DNA from: Hymenopus coronatus
Taxonomy: Eukaryota; Arthropoda; Insecta; Mantodea; Hymenopodidae
Direction of reading: 5' to 3'
DNA: 64,000 nt
NCBI GenBank assembly: GCA_030762935.1
Contig: CM060893.1
Coordinates: forward strand, 7,670,001-7,734,000
In this document: piece by piece, positions 11,378-21,347 of the stretch
Layout of the letters: every line of letters starts with the position of its first letter
Position numbering within the stretch: the stretch's first letter is position 1
Made by a program: the position numbers and the translations under genes
The notes under the pieces: model-generated
What the model was told of the DNA's origin: nothing
The model's input: only the letters and a program-made list of their open reading frames with translations
The model's database searches: none

Positions 11378-11972
11378 TGAGTAAAGTAATATGTTTCAAA
11401 AAATACAAAACAGGTCTCACACCGGGTGCTTGTACCTGCCCCGTCATCATCACCGATTATTTAACCTGGGCCCTCCCCATCCTAAACTACAGGCGAGATA
11501 GAGTACTCGGCAAATCTCCCCACTAACAGCATATTTCCGGCCGTGAAATAGAGACTGTTTTGCGGCAGAGTGCAGCTTGACTAGGACCAAATTACTTTTT
11601 GCTATATATATTCCTGGGAATGTCTGTAATCAGTCCGTGAGAGTTGACAGATATTCTTGGTTTAAAAATTTCTGCAGGAGATTATGACATTCTAAGACTT
11701 ACAATGTTAAACAGTATGTTAAACCTTAAAACCTGTTTTCTCGTGTATTTATTTTTCAGCGTTTTCAAAACTTTAAAATGTTCCACACGGTGCAGGTTTT
11801 ATTCAATCTCTCCTAAATTTTTAGGATAAGTTCTTAACAAGCAACAAAGATTTCTGTCATATGATTTTTTAAAATTCCTAATATTGTTTTAGATATTGAT
11901 TTTTAAAGTCAATTGTATTATAAAATTTCTTGAATTTTAGTCGGTTTCTTGCTTTAATTTTTACTTTCTCTA
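11378..11972. other. Non-H region, no gene recognised
   Basis: About 590 bp. A 61-codon frame at 11644-11829 has no recognisable similarity, and its surroundings give no splice, promoter or polyadenylation context. I treat it as chance. Confidence 0.45.
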
Positions 11973-12824
11973 GCCCCGTATGTACAAGTACATAGGGATA
12001 GAGAAGTATTGTATTCCAACCAAAATTCTATACCGAGATTTCACCGGAAATACATATTTTAGAACCCCCTGTATCCATAAAATGCATTTTCAGAAAAAGG
12101 CCCGTGTGTGCGTGAACACGATAACTCAAAAACGAAAAGTAGCTAAAATACGAAACTTGGTATTTAAGTTTAGTATCTTCCAGGGATGCGACACGAAGAT
12201 TTTGAGAGAAATCCCCCCACTCCAAACTACCATTTACATGGAACTTTTTTCGAAAATTTTGATTTTCTTAAAAATGTCCCTAACGATTTTGATTAAAATA
12301 TCGTATATTAAAGATATTTACCTGACAAATAAAATGTATATCTTGAATTTTCTGGGAATAGCTTCTGAAGAGCTGTTTATTCTGGATGAATTTTGCTTAA
12401 TTTGGAATAACTAGTAAACCGTAAGAGATAGACAAAAACTTCTATACAAAAATGTAGGGTTTTTTTTTTTAAATTCACAAGTTATGTCATATACATTTTT
12501 CTCTTGGAGGTTACCGTTTTCGAGGTACTCATTCTTATTAGTTTCAGTTGTGAAGTACTTATACTTTTCTCAGACAGGAGTGTCAGCTATTCTTTTGTTC
12601 TGCTCCTGGCCACGAAAAGAAGCGATTTGTAATGGCAATCGTGTAACATTTGACTATCGGTTTAGCCTAGTGTATTCCCTTATTTTCTTCCTACTTATAA
12701 GGAACTAAATAATAAGAGCATTGTGCTAATGAGTACCACGATTAACAAGGTGCAGAAAGAAGAAGAATCTTATTTAAGAAGTTTGTAGAACAGCTAGAGA
12801 AAGTCATGTGTGTGTAACATCAGA
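11973..12824 (-). mobile_element. H element, B-type, complete, reverse
   Basis: Starts ACTTTCTCTAGCCCCGTATG and ends CAGCTAGAGAAAGTCATGTG, so both arms are B-type. The GT tract is nearly lost. A 144-codon frame (11980-12414) starts in the terminal hairpin, but opposite-strand frames are also open, so it is not treated as a gene. Confidence 0.85.
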
Positions 12825-13125
12825 TTTTTTTTTACCTCTAAAACTAATTGTAGTATAGTAAATTCATATGGCAGCTCTGTTGCTGATATTTAAATGCATA
12901 TTTTGAAGAATAAAATATGTTTTCATCGTGTGGAGTGATTTGAATTTGGCGCCAGTTTTTTAATTTAAAAAGTAATAACTCAAAAACTAGTTATAATACA
13001 TGAACTATACTTTAAAGCATGTAACTATTGTACATCATAAATGCATGTTACAAATTTCAGCCTGATTAGTTGAAAACTGTTGGATTTAGGGTTTTTCGTT
13101 TCTGATTTGCTTACCAAATCTCAAT
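12825..13125. other. Non-H AT-rich region
   Basis: About 300 bp between H copies with no gene or transposon end recognised. Confidence 0.5.
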
Positions 13126-13262
13126 TGTTTAAGGTAGCGACCGGCTTTTAAAACACGAGACCCGTGCGTCTTCTTACTTCCATTTCTATTTACAGGGCTG
13201 CCAGTAATATGCCTGTATTTACTGAACAGCTAGAGCACATCATTTGAATAGAGCACATTAGA
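13126..13262 (-). mobile_element. H element 5' fragment, divergent subfamily
   Basis: A close match to 4005-4237: GCGACCGGCTTTTAAA, a shortened body, then ACAGCTAGAGCACATCATTTG and CACATTAGA. Confidence 0.6.
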
Positions 13263-13266
13263 TTTT

Positions 13267-13686
13267 TACTTTCCCTATACCAGAGGCTATTCCCAGAAAA
13301 TTCAAGATATACATTTTATTTGTCAGGTAAATGTCTTTAGTATACGATATTTTAATCAAAATCGTTAGAGCCATTTTTAAGAAAATCCAAATTTTCGAAA
13401 AACGTTCCATGAAAAGGGTAGTTTAGGGTGGGGGAATTTTCTCAAAATCTTCATATCGCATCTCTGGAAGATACTAAACTTAAATACCAAGTTTGGTATT
13501 TTACCAACTTTCCGTTTTTGAGTTAACGAGTTCACAGACACACACGGACCTTTTTGTGAAAATGCTTTTTTTGGATATAGGGGACCCTAAAACATATATT
13601 TCTGGTGAAATCTCGGTATCGAATTTTTGAGTGGAGTACAATAACTTCTCTCTACACTATGTACATAGTAAATGTAGAGAAAGTAA
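13267..13686 (+). mobile_element. H element 3' half, forward, behind a reverse 3' stub
   Basis: A reverse stub ACTTTCCCTATACC (13267-13281) jumps straight into a forward copy at AGAGGCTATTCCCAG. The forward part ends ATGTAGAGAAAGTAATAAA. Confidence 0.65.
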
Positions 13687-13907
13687 TAAATAATCCACCA
13701 AAATAGGAAAACAAATTATCTTTTTCTAACGCCTTATTGAACACCGCTCGTGTGTTAAACTTTGTTACAATAGTGCATACAACAAAAGCGTGTAATAAAC
13801 ATTTGAAAGTCTTGTTTGAGGTTCTGGAAGTTGAAAACTTGAGTCAAGATGCTGTTTTGTTTTACATTTGTATTTCTCAAGGATACAGCTCGAATGAAAA
13901 AATGTTT
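13687..13907 (+). repeat. Local repeat X, copy 1 (flanks an H 3' end)
   Basis: The longest copy of a small local family that begins immediately after an H 3' end. It shares about 200 bp with copies at 15286, 15700 and 16688. One forward frame stays open and similar between copies (NKHLKVLFE..VENLSQDAVLF). No protein family was recognised, and the reverse strand is also open. Confidence 0.65.
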
Positions 13908-14334
13908 AGTGTCATATTCACATGACTTTCTCCACATCTCTACAACAAATTGTTCTTAAAAAGATTATTCTAATTACTTCATGCTAATCGAGAAAAAATT
14001 GACAGAAATAGTCTTATTATTTACTTCCTTGTAATTAGAAGCGAAATAAGGGAGTACCATAGGTTAAAGTGATAGTCTAAAGCTGGTTGCTGTGTCACTG
14101 AAGTTCCTTTGTTTGTATGGACACGAGTTCACAAAGGCCTGTATGAGAAAAGCATAATATTTTATAGCTCAACCCAATAAAAGAAATATCTCAGAAACGG
14201 CTAGTTCTAAAAAAAATTGTATATGACATACACTATTTGCCTTAATGTGATCTGCATTTTTTATGTTGTAAGTTTTTGTCTATCTCATACGGTTTACCAG
14301 TTATGCAGAATTCAACAAAATATATATATATATA

Positions 14335-14365
<31 letters not shown>

Positions 14366-14785
14366 ATGCTATTCCCAAAAAATTTAACAAATACATTTTA
14401 TTTGCCCTGTAAATATCTTTAATGTACAGTATTTTAATTAAAATTGTTAGCGCCGTTTTGAAAATATCAAAATTTTCGATTTTTCCCATTTAAAGAGTAG
14501 ATGTGGGTGGGGGGATTTTCATAAAAATCTTCGTGTGTATCTTTGGTAGATGCTAAATTCAAATACTATGTTTGGTATTTTACATGTTTTCGTTTTTGAG
14601 CTATTGTGTTCCCAGACACACGGACACACACGAACCTTTTTCTAAAGATGTTTTTTTTTTTTTTTTGCATACAGGGAACCCTAAAATGGGTATTCGGATG
14701 AAATCTGGGGATCGAATTTTTGGGTGCAATACAATACCTTCTTTATACACCATGTACACAGTACATATAGAGAGAGAAAAAAAAC
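13908..14785 (+). mobile_element. H element, near-complete, forward
   Basis: Starts at CACATGACTTTCTCCACATC and ends GTACATATAGAGAGAGAAAA. Its interior has a TA/A microsatellite expansion (14321-14364), and its CA segment reads GTGTTCCCAGACACACGGAC, a local variant shared with 15402-15699. Confidence 0.75.
14321..14364. repeat. (TA)n-(A)n tract
   Basis: TA repeats followed by about 24 A's interrupt the H interior. Confidence 0.9.
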
Positions 14786-15257
14786 ATAGCAATGGTAAAA
14801 TTAGAATAGATATCAAAGAAGTTCATATATAATTATAATAATAAATAATGATTAAAATAAATAATAAATAGTTTAATATATTAATTATAGTATAATAAAG
14901 TGATAACTGATATTAATTAATAATAATAGTGTAAAATAGTAACCTAAATTTTAAATATATATATAATTTTAAAATTTTAGGTGATTAATAATAATTAATA
15001 TACTACATAAGCATTTAAATATTACATTTAATTTTGATAAATATATAGGTTCAGATGTATAATTTAATTTAAATTATTTAGGTTAAAATATTAATCTGAC
15101 AATTATATAATTATTTTATTTTGTAAAATTTAAAAAAAAAAAAAGGTATGTTAATAAATGAAATAAGGTGTGAGATATCTGCCCCGTTGTAAGCAATTAG
15201 ATATCGGGGTATAGTAATAATTTTTTTTTGTTTTTTTTTTTGGTTTTAGTTTTTATT
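14786..15257. repeat. Very AT-rich insert beside an H 3' end
   Basis: About 470 bp of nearly pure A/T with many TAAT/ATAA words and no open frame. Near its right end lies a hairpin also found at 32982-33009, then long T runs, then an isolated H 3' end (15258-15285). It may be cargo within, or an insertion into, an H copy. Confidence 0.6.
15182..15209. other. 28-nt hairpin, copy 1
   Basis: Stem CCCCG / CGGGG around an 18-nt loop containing CAATTAGATA. It has the same span and a similar loop (AATTAGGTA) as the hairpin at 32982-33009. Confidence 0.5.
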
Positions 15258-15285
15258 ACGTGTAGAGAAAGTAAAAAATCTCCCA
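15258..15285 (+). mobile_element. Isolated H 3' terminus
   Basis: TTACGTGTAGAGAAAGTAAAAAA without the rest of the element, placed after the AT-rich insert and directly before repeat X copy 2. Confidence 0.65.
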
Positions 15286-15401
15286 AAAATATGTTTTATT
15301 TCTATCTTCTTCTAAGGAATTCTTGAACGCTGCTCGTATATTAAATTTTGTTACAATAGTGCACACAACAAAAGTGTGTAATAAGCATTTGAAAGTCTTT
15401 T
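15286..15401 (+). repeat. Local repeat X, copy 2
   Basis: Begins right after an H 3' end and shares TTCTTGAACGCTGCTCGTAT-type sequence with copy 3 and the following segment with copy 1. It is cut off at AAAGTCTTTTTGAA, where H central sequence starts. Confidence 0.65.
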
Positions 15402-15699
15402 TGAATTTTTTTCCATTTAAAGAGTAGTTGGTGGGGAATTTTCTTAAAAATCTTCGTGTCGCGCCTCTGGAAGATGCTAAATACAAATATCAAGTTTGGT
15501 ATTTTACGGACTTTTCGTTTTCGAGCAATTGTGTTCCCAGACACACGGACACACACGAACCTTTTTCTAAAATGCTTTTTTTGGATATAGGGAACCCTAA
15601 AATGGGTATTTCCGGTGAAATCTGGACATCGAATTTTTGGGTGAAATACAATAACTTCTTTATATACTACGCACGTAGTACGTGTAGAGAAAGTAAAAA
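15402..15699 (+). mobile_element. H element 3' third, forward
   Basis: Runs from TTTTTCCATTTAAAGAGTAG to CGTGTAGAGAAAGTAAAAA. Its GTTCCCAGACACACGGACAC tract marks it as a close relative of the copy at 13908-14785. Confidence 0.75.
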
Positions 15700-15791
15700 T
15701 CTACCAAAATTTGTTTTATTTCTATCTTTTTCTAAGGAATTCTTGAACGGCGCTCATGTATTAAACTTTGTTAGAATAGTACATACAAAAA
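15700..15791 (+). repeat. Local repeat X, copy 3
   Basis: Follows an H 3' end as copies 1 and 2 do (CTACCAAAATTTGTTTTATT). It stops at ACATACAAAAA, where the next H 5' end begins. Confidence 0.65.
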
Positions 15792-16687
15792 TCTGATGTG
15801 GTACACACACATGATTTTCTCCAGCTGCTCTACAAAACTCCTACAAAAGGTTATTCTTCTTTGTACACAATGCTAATCGAGATAAATGTTAGCAGAATGT
15901 TATACCTTAGTTCCTTAAAAGTAGAAGGGAATAAGGGAACACGCTATGCTAAAGTGATTGTCAAATGTTTTAAAAGCTATCGTTATGCGATTGTCATTGC
16001 AAATCACTTCTTTGCTTGGCCAGGAGTAGAACAAAAGAAAAACGGACACTTCCTGTCTGAGAAAAGTTTAAATACTTCACAATTGAAACCAATAACAAGG
16101 AATATCTCGGAAACGGTTACCCCCACAACATAAACATAAAGGACATAAATTGTGTGTTTTAACGTGAGGTACATTTTTTGTGTAGTACATTTTTTTTCTA
16201 TCTCTTACGGTTTAGCAGTTCAGCAAGATTCGGCAAAATTCATCCAGAATAAAGAGGTCTTCAGAGGCTGTTCCCAAAAAATTCGAGATATACATTTAAC
16301 TTCGGACATAAATAGTTTTAATATACGGGATTTTAATCAAAATCGTTAGTCACTTTTAAGAAAATCAAAATGTTCGAATTTTTTTTTCATGTAAAGGGTA
16401 GTTTGTGGTGGGGGGGATTTTTTTTTCTCGAAAATCTTCGTGTCGCATCCTTGGAAGATACTAAACCTAATACCAAGTTTGGTATTTAACGGTCTTTTCG
16501 TTTTGGGGCTATGCTGTCCACAGACACACACACACACGCGCGGACCTTTTTTCAAAAATGCTTTTTTCGGACTCAGGGGACCCCAAAACATATATTTCCG
16601 TAGAAATCTCGGTATCGAATTTTTGGGTGCAATGCAGTACCTTCTCTATCCCTATGGGCATTGTACATATGGGGCTAGAGAAGGTAA
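15792..16687 (+). mobile_element. H element, B-type, complete, forward
   Basis: Starts TCTGATGTGGTACACACACA with ATTTTCTCCAGCTG as its 5' arm and ends GGGGCTAGAGAAGGTAA. The tract ACACACACACGCGCGG and the FGLRGPQNI-type frame are shared with the copy at 21152-22065. Confidence 0.8.
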
Positions 16688-16820
16688 CAAAAGGGTGTAA
16701 TAAACATTTGAAAGTCTTGTTTGAGATTGGGGGTGTAGAAAACTTGAGTCAAGATGCTGTTTTGTTTTCTACAATGAAAGGACCGCTTGTGTTCCTCAAG
16801 GATACAGCTCGGACGAACCC
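16688..16820 (+). repeat. Local repeat X, copy 4
   Basis: Begins AAAAGGGTGTAATAAACATT directly after an H 3' end. Aligned with copy 1, its 26-codon stretch to VENLSQDAVLF has no frameshift. It continues into CTCAAGGATACAGCTCG, also shared with copy 1. Confidence 0.6.
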
Positions 16821-17300
16821 CCACGGTTTTTGGTGGCTGTTTATGACAGAGATGCGTCCCTGAGAACAAGGTCAGTTGGAGAGGGTTTGTTTTGACCACG
16901 CAACAATGGCACGCTCTTGGGATGTAACGCTACTCCTTTGTTGCAAGGGTAGTTGACGTAATACAGTCGTAAAATAAACCTGTCAACAGATGCGGTCCAC
17001 AAAGGAACAGAAATATGTAGGTCAAACGGTTTCCTGGTTTTTATGCCGGATTTGTCTCGCCTTAGCCAATACGCTAGCCACTCAGCCATGTTGTGTGTAA
17101 TTGGTTGATGTGCCGAGTCACTCCGACCGGCCATGTGATTTCTCTCCGGAACAGAAATACGATCTCGTATCTGATATCGGGTACTCCGAGGTTCATATTC
17201 TCATATGACCTTGGTGCAATGCTGCAGGAAGGCGTCGTTCACAAGTCCTTAACCTTCCAAAATGTCACACCTGTATATCGGCTCAACCCCAGTCTAAACT
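16821..17300. other. Non-H region with a tRNA-like stretch
   Basis: About 480 bp, relatively GC-rich. A tRNA-like segment on the minus strand (17030-17100) is listed separately. The rest is unrecognised, and short open frames on both strands look incidental. Confidence 0.45.
17030..17100 (-). repeat. tRNA-like SINE head (degraded)
   Basis: On the minus strand TGGCTGAGTGGCTAGCG resembles a Ser/Leu-type A-box region, followed by AAGGCGAGACAAATCCGG, a poor B-box. No full cloverleaf can be drawn, so this is a pseudo-tRNA or SINE relic. Confidence 0.35.
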
Positions 17301-17352
17301 TCACATGACTTTCTCTGTCCACTCTTTCACAAACAATTCTTAAAAAAAACTT
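17301..17352 (+). mobile_element. H element 5' fragment
   Basis: TTCACATGACTTTCTCTGTCC, then ACAAACAATTCTTAAAAAAAAC, a degraded forward 5' end leading into the direct repeat. Confidence 0.5.
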
Positions 17353-17555
17353 TACGATTCTAAGTAATTCATGTTAACACAATAACCATATGCAGAAGTG
17401 GGATAAACACCACACATCGGATTTTTATACCTTAAAAAAACTAAATTATACTTGCACTTCTGCAATAAAATACTTTAAAATTCGCTTTAATTTCGAAAAT
17501 AAGCACTATTTTTACACATGCCATGTAAAAGTGTGATTTCTATGAAGGTAAAAAA
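17353..17555 (+). repeat. Direct repeat DR1, left of a complete H copy
   Basis: About 200 bp (ACGATTCTAAGTAATTCATG to ATGAAGGTAAAAAA), repeated with few changes immediately right of the H copy at 18472-18669. It includes TGCACTTCTGCAATAAAA-type and TTTAATTTCGAAAATA segments. Its left part looks like diverged H 5' sequence. Confidence 0.7.
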
Positions 17556-18467
17556 TCTGATATGTTACATTCACATGACTTTCTCTAGCCGTTCTACAAA
17601 CTTATTACATAAGATTATTCTTCTTTCTGCACCTTGTTAATCGAGGTATTCAGCACAATGTTCTTATTACTTAGTTCCTTATAAGTAGGAAGAAAATAAG
17701 GGAATAAATTAGGCTAAATCGATAGTTAAATGTTTTAAAAGCTGTCGTTATGCGATTGTCATTACAAATGGCTTCTTTTCTTGGCCAGGAGTAGAACAAA
17801 AGAAAACCGCGCACTCCCGTCTGAGAGAAGTGTAAGTACTTCACAACTGAAACTAATAATAACGAATACCTCGAAAACTGTAAGCTCCACGAGAAAAATA
17901 TATATATATGACATAACTTGTGTATTTTAACAAGACCTACATTTTTTGTATTGTAAGTTTTTGTTTATCTCTTACGGTTTACTAGTTATGCCAAATTAAG
18001 CAAAATACATCCAGAATAAACAGGTATTTAGACGCTGTTCCCAGAAAATTCAAAATATACATTTTATTTGTCATGTAAATATCTTTATTATACGATATTT
18101 TAATCAAAATCGTTAGAGCCATTTTTAAAAAAATCAAAATTTTCGAAAAAAGTTCCATGTAAAGGGTAGTTTGGGGTGAGGGGATTTTTCTCAAAATATT
18201 CGTGTCGCATCCCTGGAAGATACTAAACTTAAAAACCAAGTTTGGTATTTTAGCTACTTTTCGTTTTTGAGTTATCGTGTTCACAGACACACGGACACAC
18301 ACACACACACACACGCGCGGACCTTTTTCTGGAAATGCTTCTTTTTGGATTCAGCGGGTCCTAAAACATGTATTTGCGGTGAAATCTCGACATGGAATTT
18401 TTGGGTGGAATGCAATACTTCTCTATCCCTATGTACATTGTACATATGGGGCTAGAGAAAGTAAAAA
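17556..18467 (+). mobile_element. H element, B-type, complete, forward (B reference)
   Basis: Best B-type copy. The 5' end is TCTGATATGTTACATTCACA with ACTTTCTCTAGCC. The body includes GGAATACCTCG-like and AATAAACAGGT variants. The CA tract is at 18296-18316. The 3' hairpin is CTATCCCTATGTAC / GTACATATGGGG-type and ends GGCTAGAGAAAGTAAAAA. Confidence 0.85.
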
Positions 18468-18669
18468 CCCTATGATTCTAAGTAATTCATGTTAACACAA
18501 TAAAAATATGCAGAAGTGGGTTAAACACTACACATCTGATTTTTATACCTTAAAAAAGTAAAATATACATGCACTTCTGCAATAAAAGAATTTTAAAATT
18601 CGCTTTAATTTCGAAAATATGCACTAATTTTACACATTCCATGTGAAAATGTGCTATGCATGAAGATAA
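18468..18669 (+). repeat. Direct repeat DR2, right of the same H copy
   Basis: Second copy of DR1, beginning ATGATTCTAAGTAATTCATG at 18472 and ending GCATGAAGATAAAAAA. It is followed by a reverse H fragment, not by a 5' end. Confidence 0.7.
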
Positions 18670-18748
18670 AAAATTGCATTCAAGCCAAAAATTTGACATC
18701 AAGATTTCACCCGAAATACATATTTTTAGGACACCTGAATAAAAAAAA
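18670..18748 (-). mobile_element. H element 3' fragment, reverse
   Basis: GCATTCAAGCCAAAAATTTG to GACACCTGAATAAAAAA, the block between the 3' hairpin and the T-tract. Confidence 0.6.
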
Positions 18749-18749
18749 A

Positions 18750-19394
18750 TCATATGTGTTCCATTCACATGACTTTCACTACATCTCTGCAACAAATTAT
18801 TCTCTTTACTTCATGCTATTCGTGAAAAAATTAGCAGAAATAGTCTTATTATTGCTTCCTTTTAAGTAGAAACAAAATAAGGGAGTACCATAGGTTAAAG
18901 TGATAGTCAAAAGCTGGTTGATATGTGACTGAAGTTTCTTTGTTTGTATGGGCACGAGTTGACAAATTCCTGTATGTGAAAAGGATATATTTCAAAGCTG
19001 AAACCAAAAGTAAGGAATATCTCAAAAAGGATCAACTCTACGAAAAAAAAAAATGTATATAATATAAATTGTGTGTTAAGCTTTTGTGCATATCTTACGG
19101 TTTAGCAGTTATGCAAGATTCTGTAAAATTCATCCAGAATAAAGTAGTCTTCAGAGATAATTCCCAGAAAATTCAAGATATACATTTTATTTGGCAAGTA
19201 AATATCTTAAACATAGCAGAATTTAATCAAAATCGTTAGAGCCATTTTTAAATATCAAGTTTGGTTTTTAACGATCTTTTCGTTTTTAGCTATGCTATCA
19301 ACAGACACATACACACGGACACACACACACACAAGGACATTTTTCTAAAAATTCCTTTTTTTTAATTCAGGGGGTCTCGAAACATGTATTTCCG
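18750..19394 (+). mobile_element. H element, A-type, forward, 3' end lost
   Basis: Starts TCATATGTGTTCCATTCACA, with an internal deletion between TTTTTAAAT and ATCAAGTTTGG near 19250. It is cut at GTATTTCCG by a SINE. Confidence 0.7.
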
Positions 19395-19500
19395 TGCTCG
19401 AGTTGTCCACCATAAATGCGTTTGCTTGGAATCAAACCCGGGCCTCCTGGGTGAGAGAGGAGTGGTTTAACCACTCGACCACGGCTAGACCAAGCACGTT
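19395..19500 (-). repeat. tRNA-derived SINE head, family S1 (short copy)
   Basis: On the minus strand GCCGTGGTCGAGTGGTTAAA resembles a tRNA-Ser A-box arm and GGGTTTGATTCC is the B-box. ATTTATGGTGGACAA follows and is shared with the longer S1 copy at 48970-49200. It is not a functional tRNA: anticodon arm and acceptor do not pair. Confidence 0.6.
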
Positions 19501-20117
19501 ATAGAATTACTGCATCTTTTCTGGGCTACAAACCGAGCCGTGAATAATTCGCTCACTATATAGATGATTACGATAAACTGCAGATCACATTTCGCAATGC
19601 TGTCGATCGTGGGTTCGTATCCTGCCTTGGGCCTGGGTGTGCTTTTGTCTTTTTAGAAAAAAATTACTCCGTGAGTTGCTGCCAACAAGAGTTGGCTAAT
19701 AAATAAGTTTTGGCCAACATTGTGGAGGAACTAAAATGACAAGCAGAAGCGTGAAAGTGTTTACAGATTTGGGGGAGGTAATGGTGACCTATTGGGGAAA
19801 AGGAGCACGCTACAGTAGTACCAACATAAACAATTAATTGCGGGTACGTAATCTATATTTAGAATCAGGTTCCGTCTCCTCCACCACGTCCGGTCTCCTG
19901 TAGCAGAAGTAGGGTACCATGAGGCTGAGTTTCCTCTACTCCGCGTTTGCTTTCCGCATTCCCTTTCAGTGTTTGTCTCTTAGCATTGCTATCCTTGCCA
20001 TACGACATAAGTCGGTGAGAAATTTCTTTTTGATTGACACTTACGAGGTGTATTGTCAGCTGGAACAGGCTCGTCAGGTAGCTGACCAATCATAGTGTAA
20101 GAATGATTTACTGTCAG
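19501..20117. other. Non-H region with a second SINE head
   Basis: 19560-19660 on the plus strand has a B-box GGGTTCGTATCC followed by TGCCTTGGGCCTGGGTG, matching the tail of the SINE at 57190-57383. About 20045-20117 is homologous to about 22950-23013 (see the empty-site entry). The 74-codon reverse frame at 19865-20089 has no recognised similarity. Confidence 0.45.
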
Positions 20118-20781
20118 CAGTGGCGTATCTAGAATTTGGCTCTGGGGGGGGGTCAAGAATATTTTTTTAAAGTTGAAGTTTCCTGGAGTTTAGAACAACC
20201 CTCCCTCTTCATCACGCCAATATTTAAAAAAAAATCTGTAATATCAATAGTCCACTGTTGGTTAGGGTTAATATAGTAGCCTTTAGTTCCCAAGATCACG
20301 GGTTCAATTCTGGCGGAGGCGATGGATTTTTTTCGGGCATAAAAATGTCAATTTTTTTTATATGTCAATTAAATATAAAAATGAACAAACTAAAGGTAAA
20401 TTAATTAGCGTAACTGATCAACAAACCAGAGGAAAAGAGCACAAATAACGCTATACTTAAGCAGCGCTGAATCAACAGGCTGAGAGGTTGTACTCGTAGG
20501 TAATTGTAGGAATGCACGCCGTGTCGGCAGTCCCTGGTTGCAAAGTCTTGCTGGTTGGAAAGCGACTAACCCGCACAAAGGCCGCAGATAATCTTCTCTT
20601 ATAATTTTGTTTATATATTTAGTTATAGCAGAAAGCTGTTTAATACGGAGAATTTCAATGAAAGTGTCACTTTTAAGTTTAAAATAAATGGAAGCACTTG
20701 TACATAGTTTTTTTAGGGGGAGGGCTTCTTGGGGGAGAGGAGTCCGGTCCCGTTCGTCCTCCCCCCGTAAATACGCCCCTG
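20118..20781. mobile_element. Non-autonomous hAT-like DNA transposon (MITE) with 8-bp TSD
   Basis: Ends CAGTGGCGTATCTAG and, reverse-complemented, CAGGGGCGTATTTAC: 15-bp imperfect terminal inverted repeats. It is flanked by ACTGTCAG (20110-20117) and ACCGTCAG (20782-20789), an 8-bp target duplication with one difference. CAG-type ends plus an 8-bp TSD indicate the hAT superfamily. It is 664 bp long with no transposase frame. An apparent unoccupied homologous site lies at 23014-23021. Confidence 0.75.
20255..20345 (+). repeat. tRNA-like SINE head inside the hAT-like element
   Basis: GGTTAGGGTTAATATAGTAG followed by B-box GGGTTCAATTC and TGGCGGAGGCGATGGAT. The block after the B-box matches the SINE at 59308-59573 (CGGCGGAGGACGATGGAT). 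Confidence 0.5.
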
Positions 20782-21151
20782 ACCGTCAGAGGTTTCCTAT
20801 CATCTTGCAACACCAACACGTTCAGTGGAAATTTCACTGGGCTTAGCATTGCCGAAGCATGTTTTGTGACCATCCGCCATCTTGCGACTCTACACAGTAT
20901 CATATACACCATACGCAAAATCTGTCAAATTAATTATTTTTCTATGTTTTAATTAAAAACAAAGGACAATGGAAGCAGGGAGATCTCCAGTTGAAGGAAT
21001 AATTAAAATAATCACATTTTTGGCCTGTCAGAAGTTATTGTATTATTGCAAGGTCATAACTTAATTTTGTTCTAATTTCTTGGTCTAAAACTACCATTAA
21101 TGTATCATGTATTACAGCATTGCTTTAATAGAATGTTAACTAATTCTTTTT
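20782..21151. other. Non-H region right of the hAT-like element
   Basis: 20782-20848 is homologous to 23014-23072 (GCAACAC..CGTGGTTCAGTGGAAATT-like). The remainder is unrecognised AT-rich sequence. Confidence 0.5.
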
Positions 21152-21298
21152 ACTTTCTCTAGCCCCATATGTACAATTGTACTTGAAGGTATTGTAATGC
21201 ACCCAAAAATTCGATACCGATATTTCACCGAAATATATGTTTTGGGGTCCCCTGAGTCCGAATAAAGCATTTTTAAAAAAAGGTCCGTGTGTGTGTGT

Positions 21299-21347
<49 letters not shown>

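Noticed and set aside
17353..18669. LTR retrotransposon
   Set aside because: The direct repeats lack TG..CA ends, primer-binding site and polypurine tract, and the interior is an ordinary H copy.
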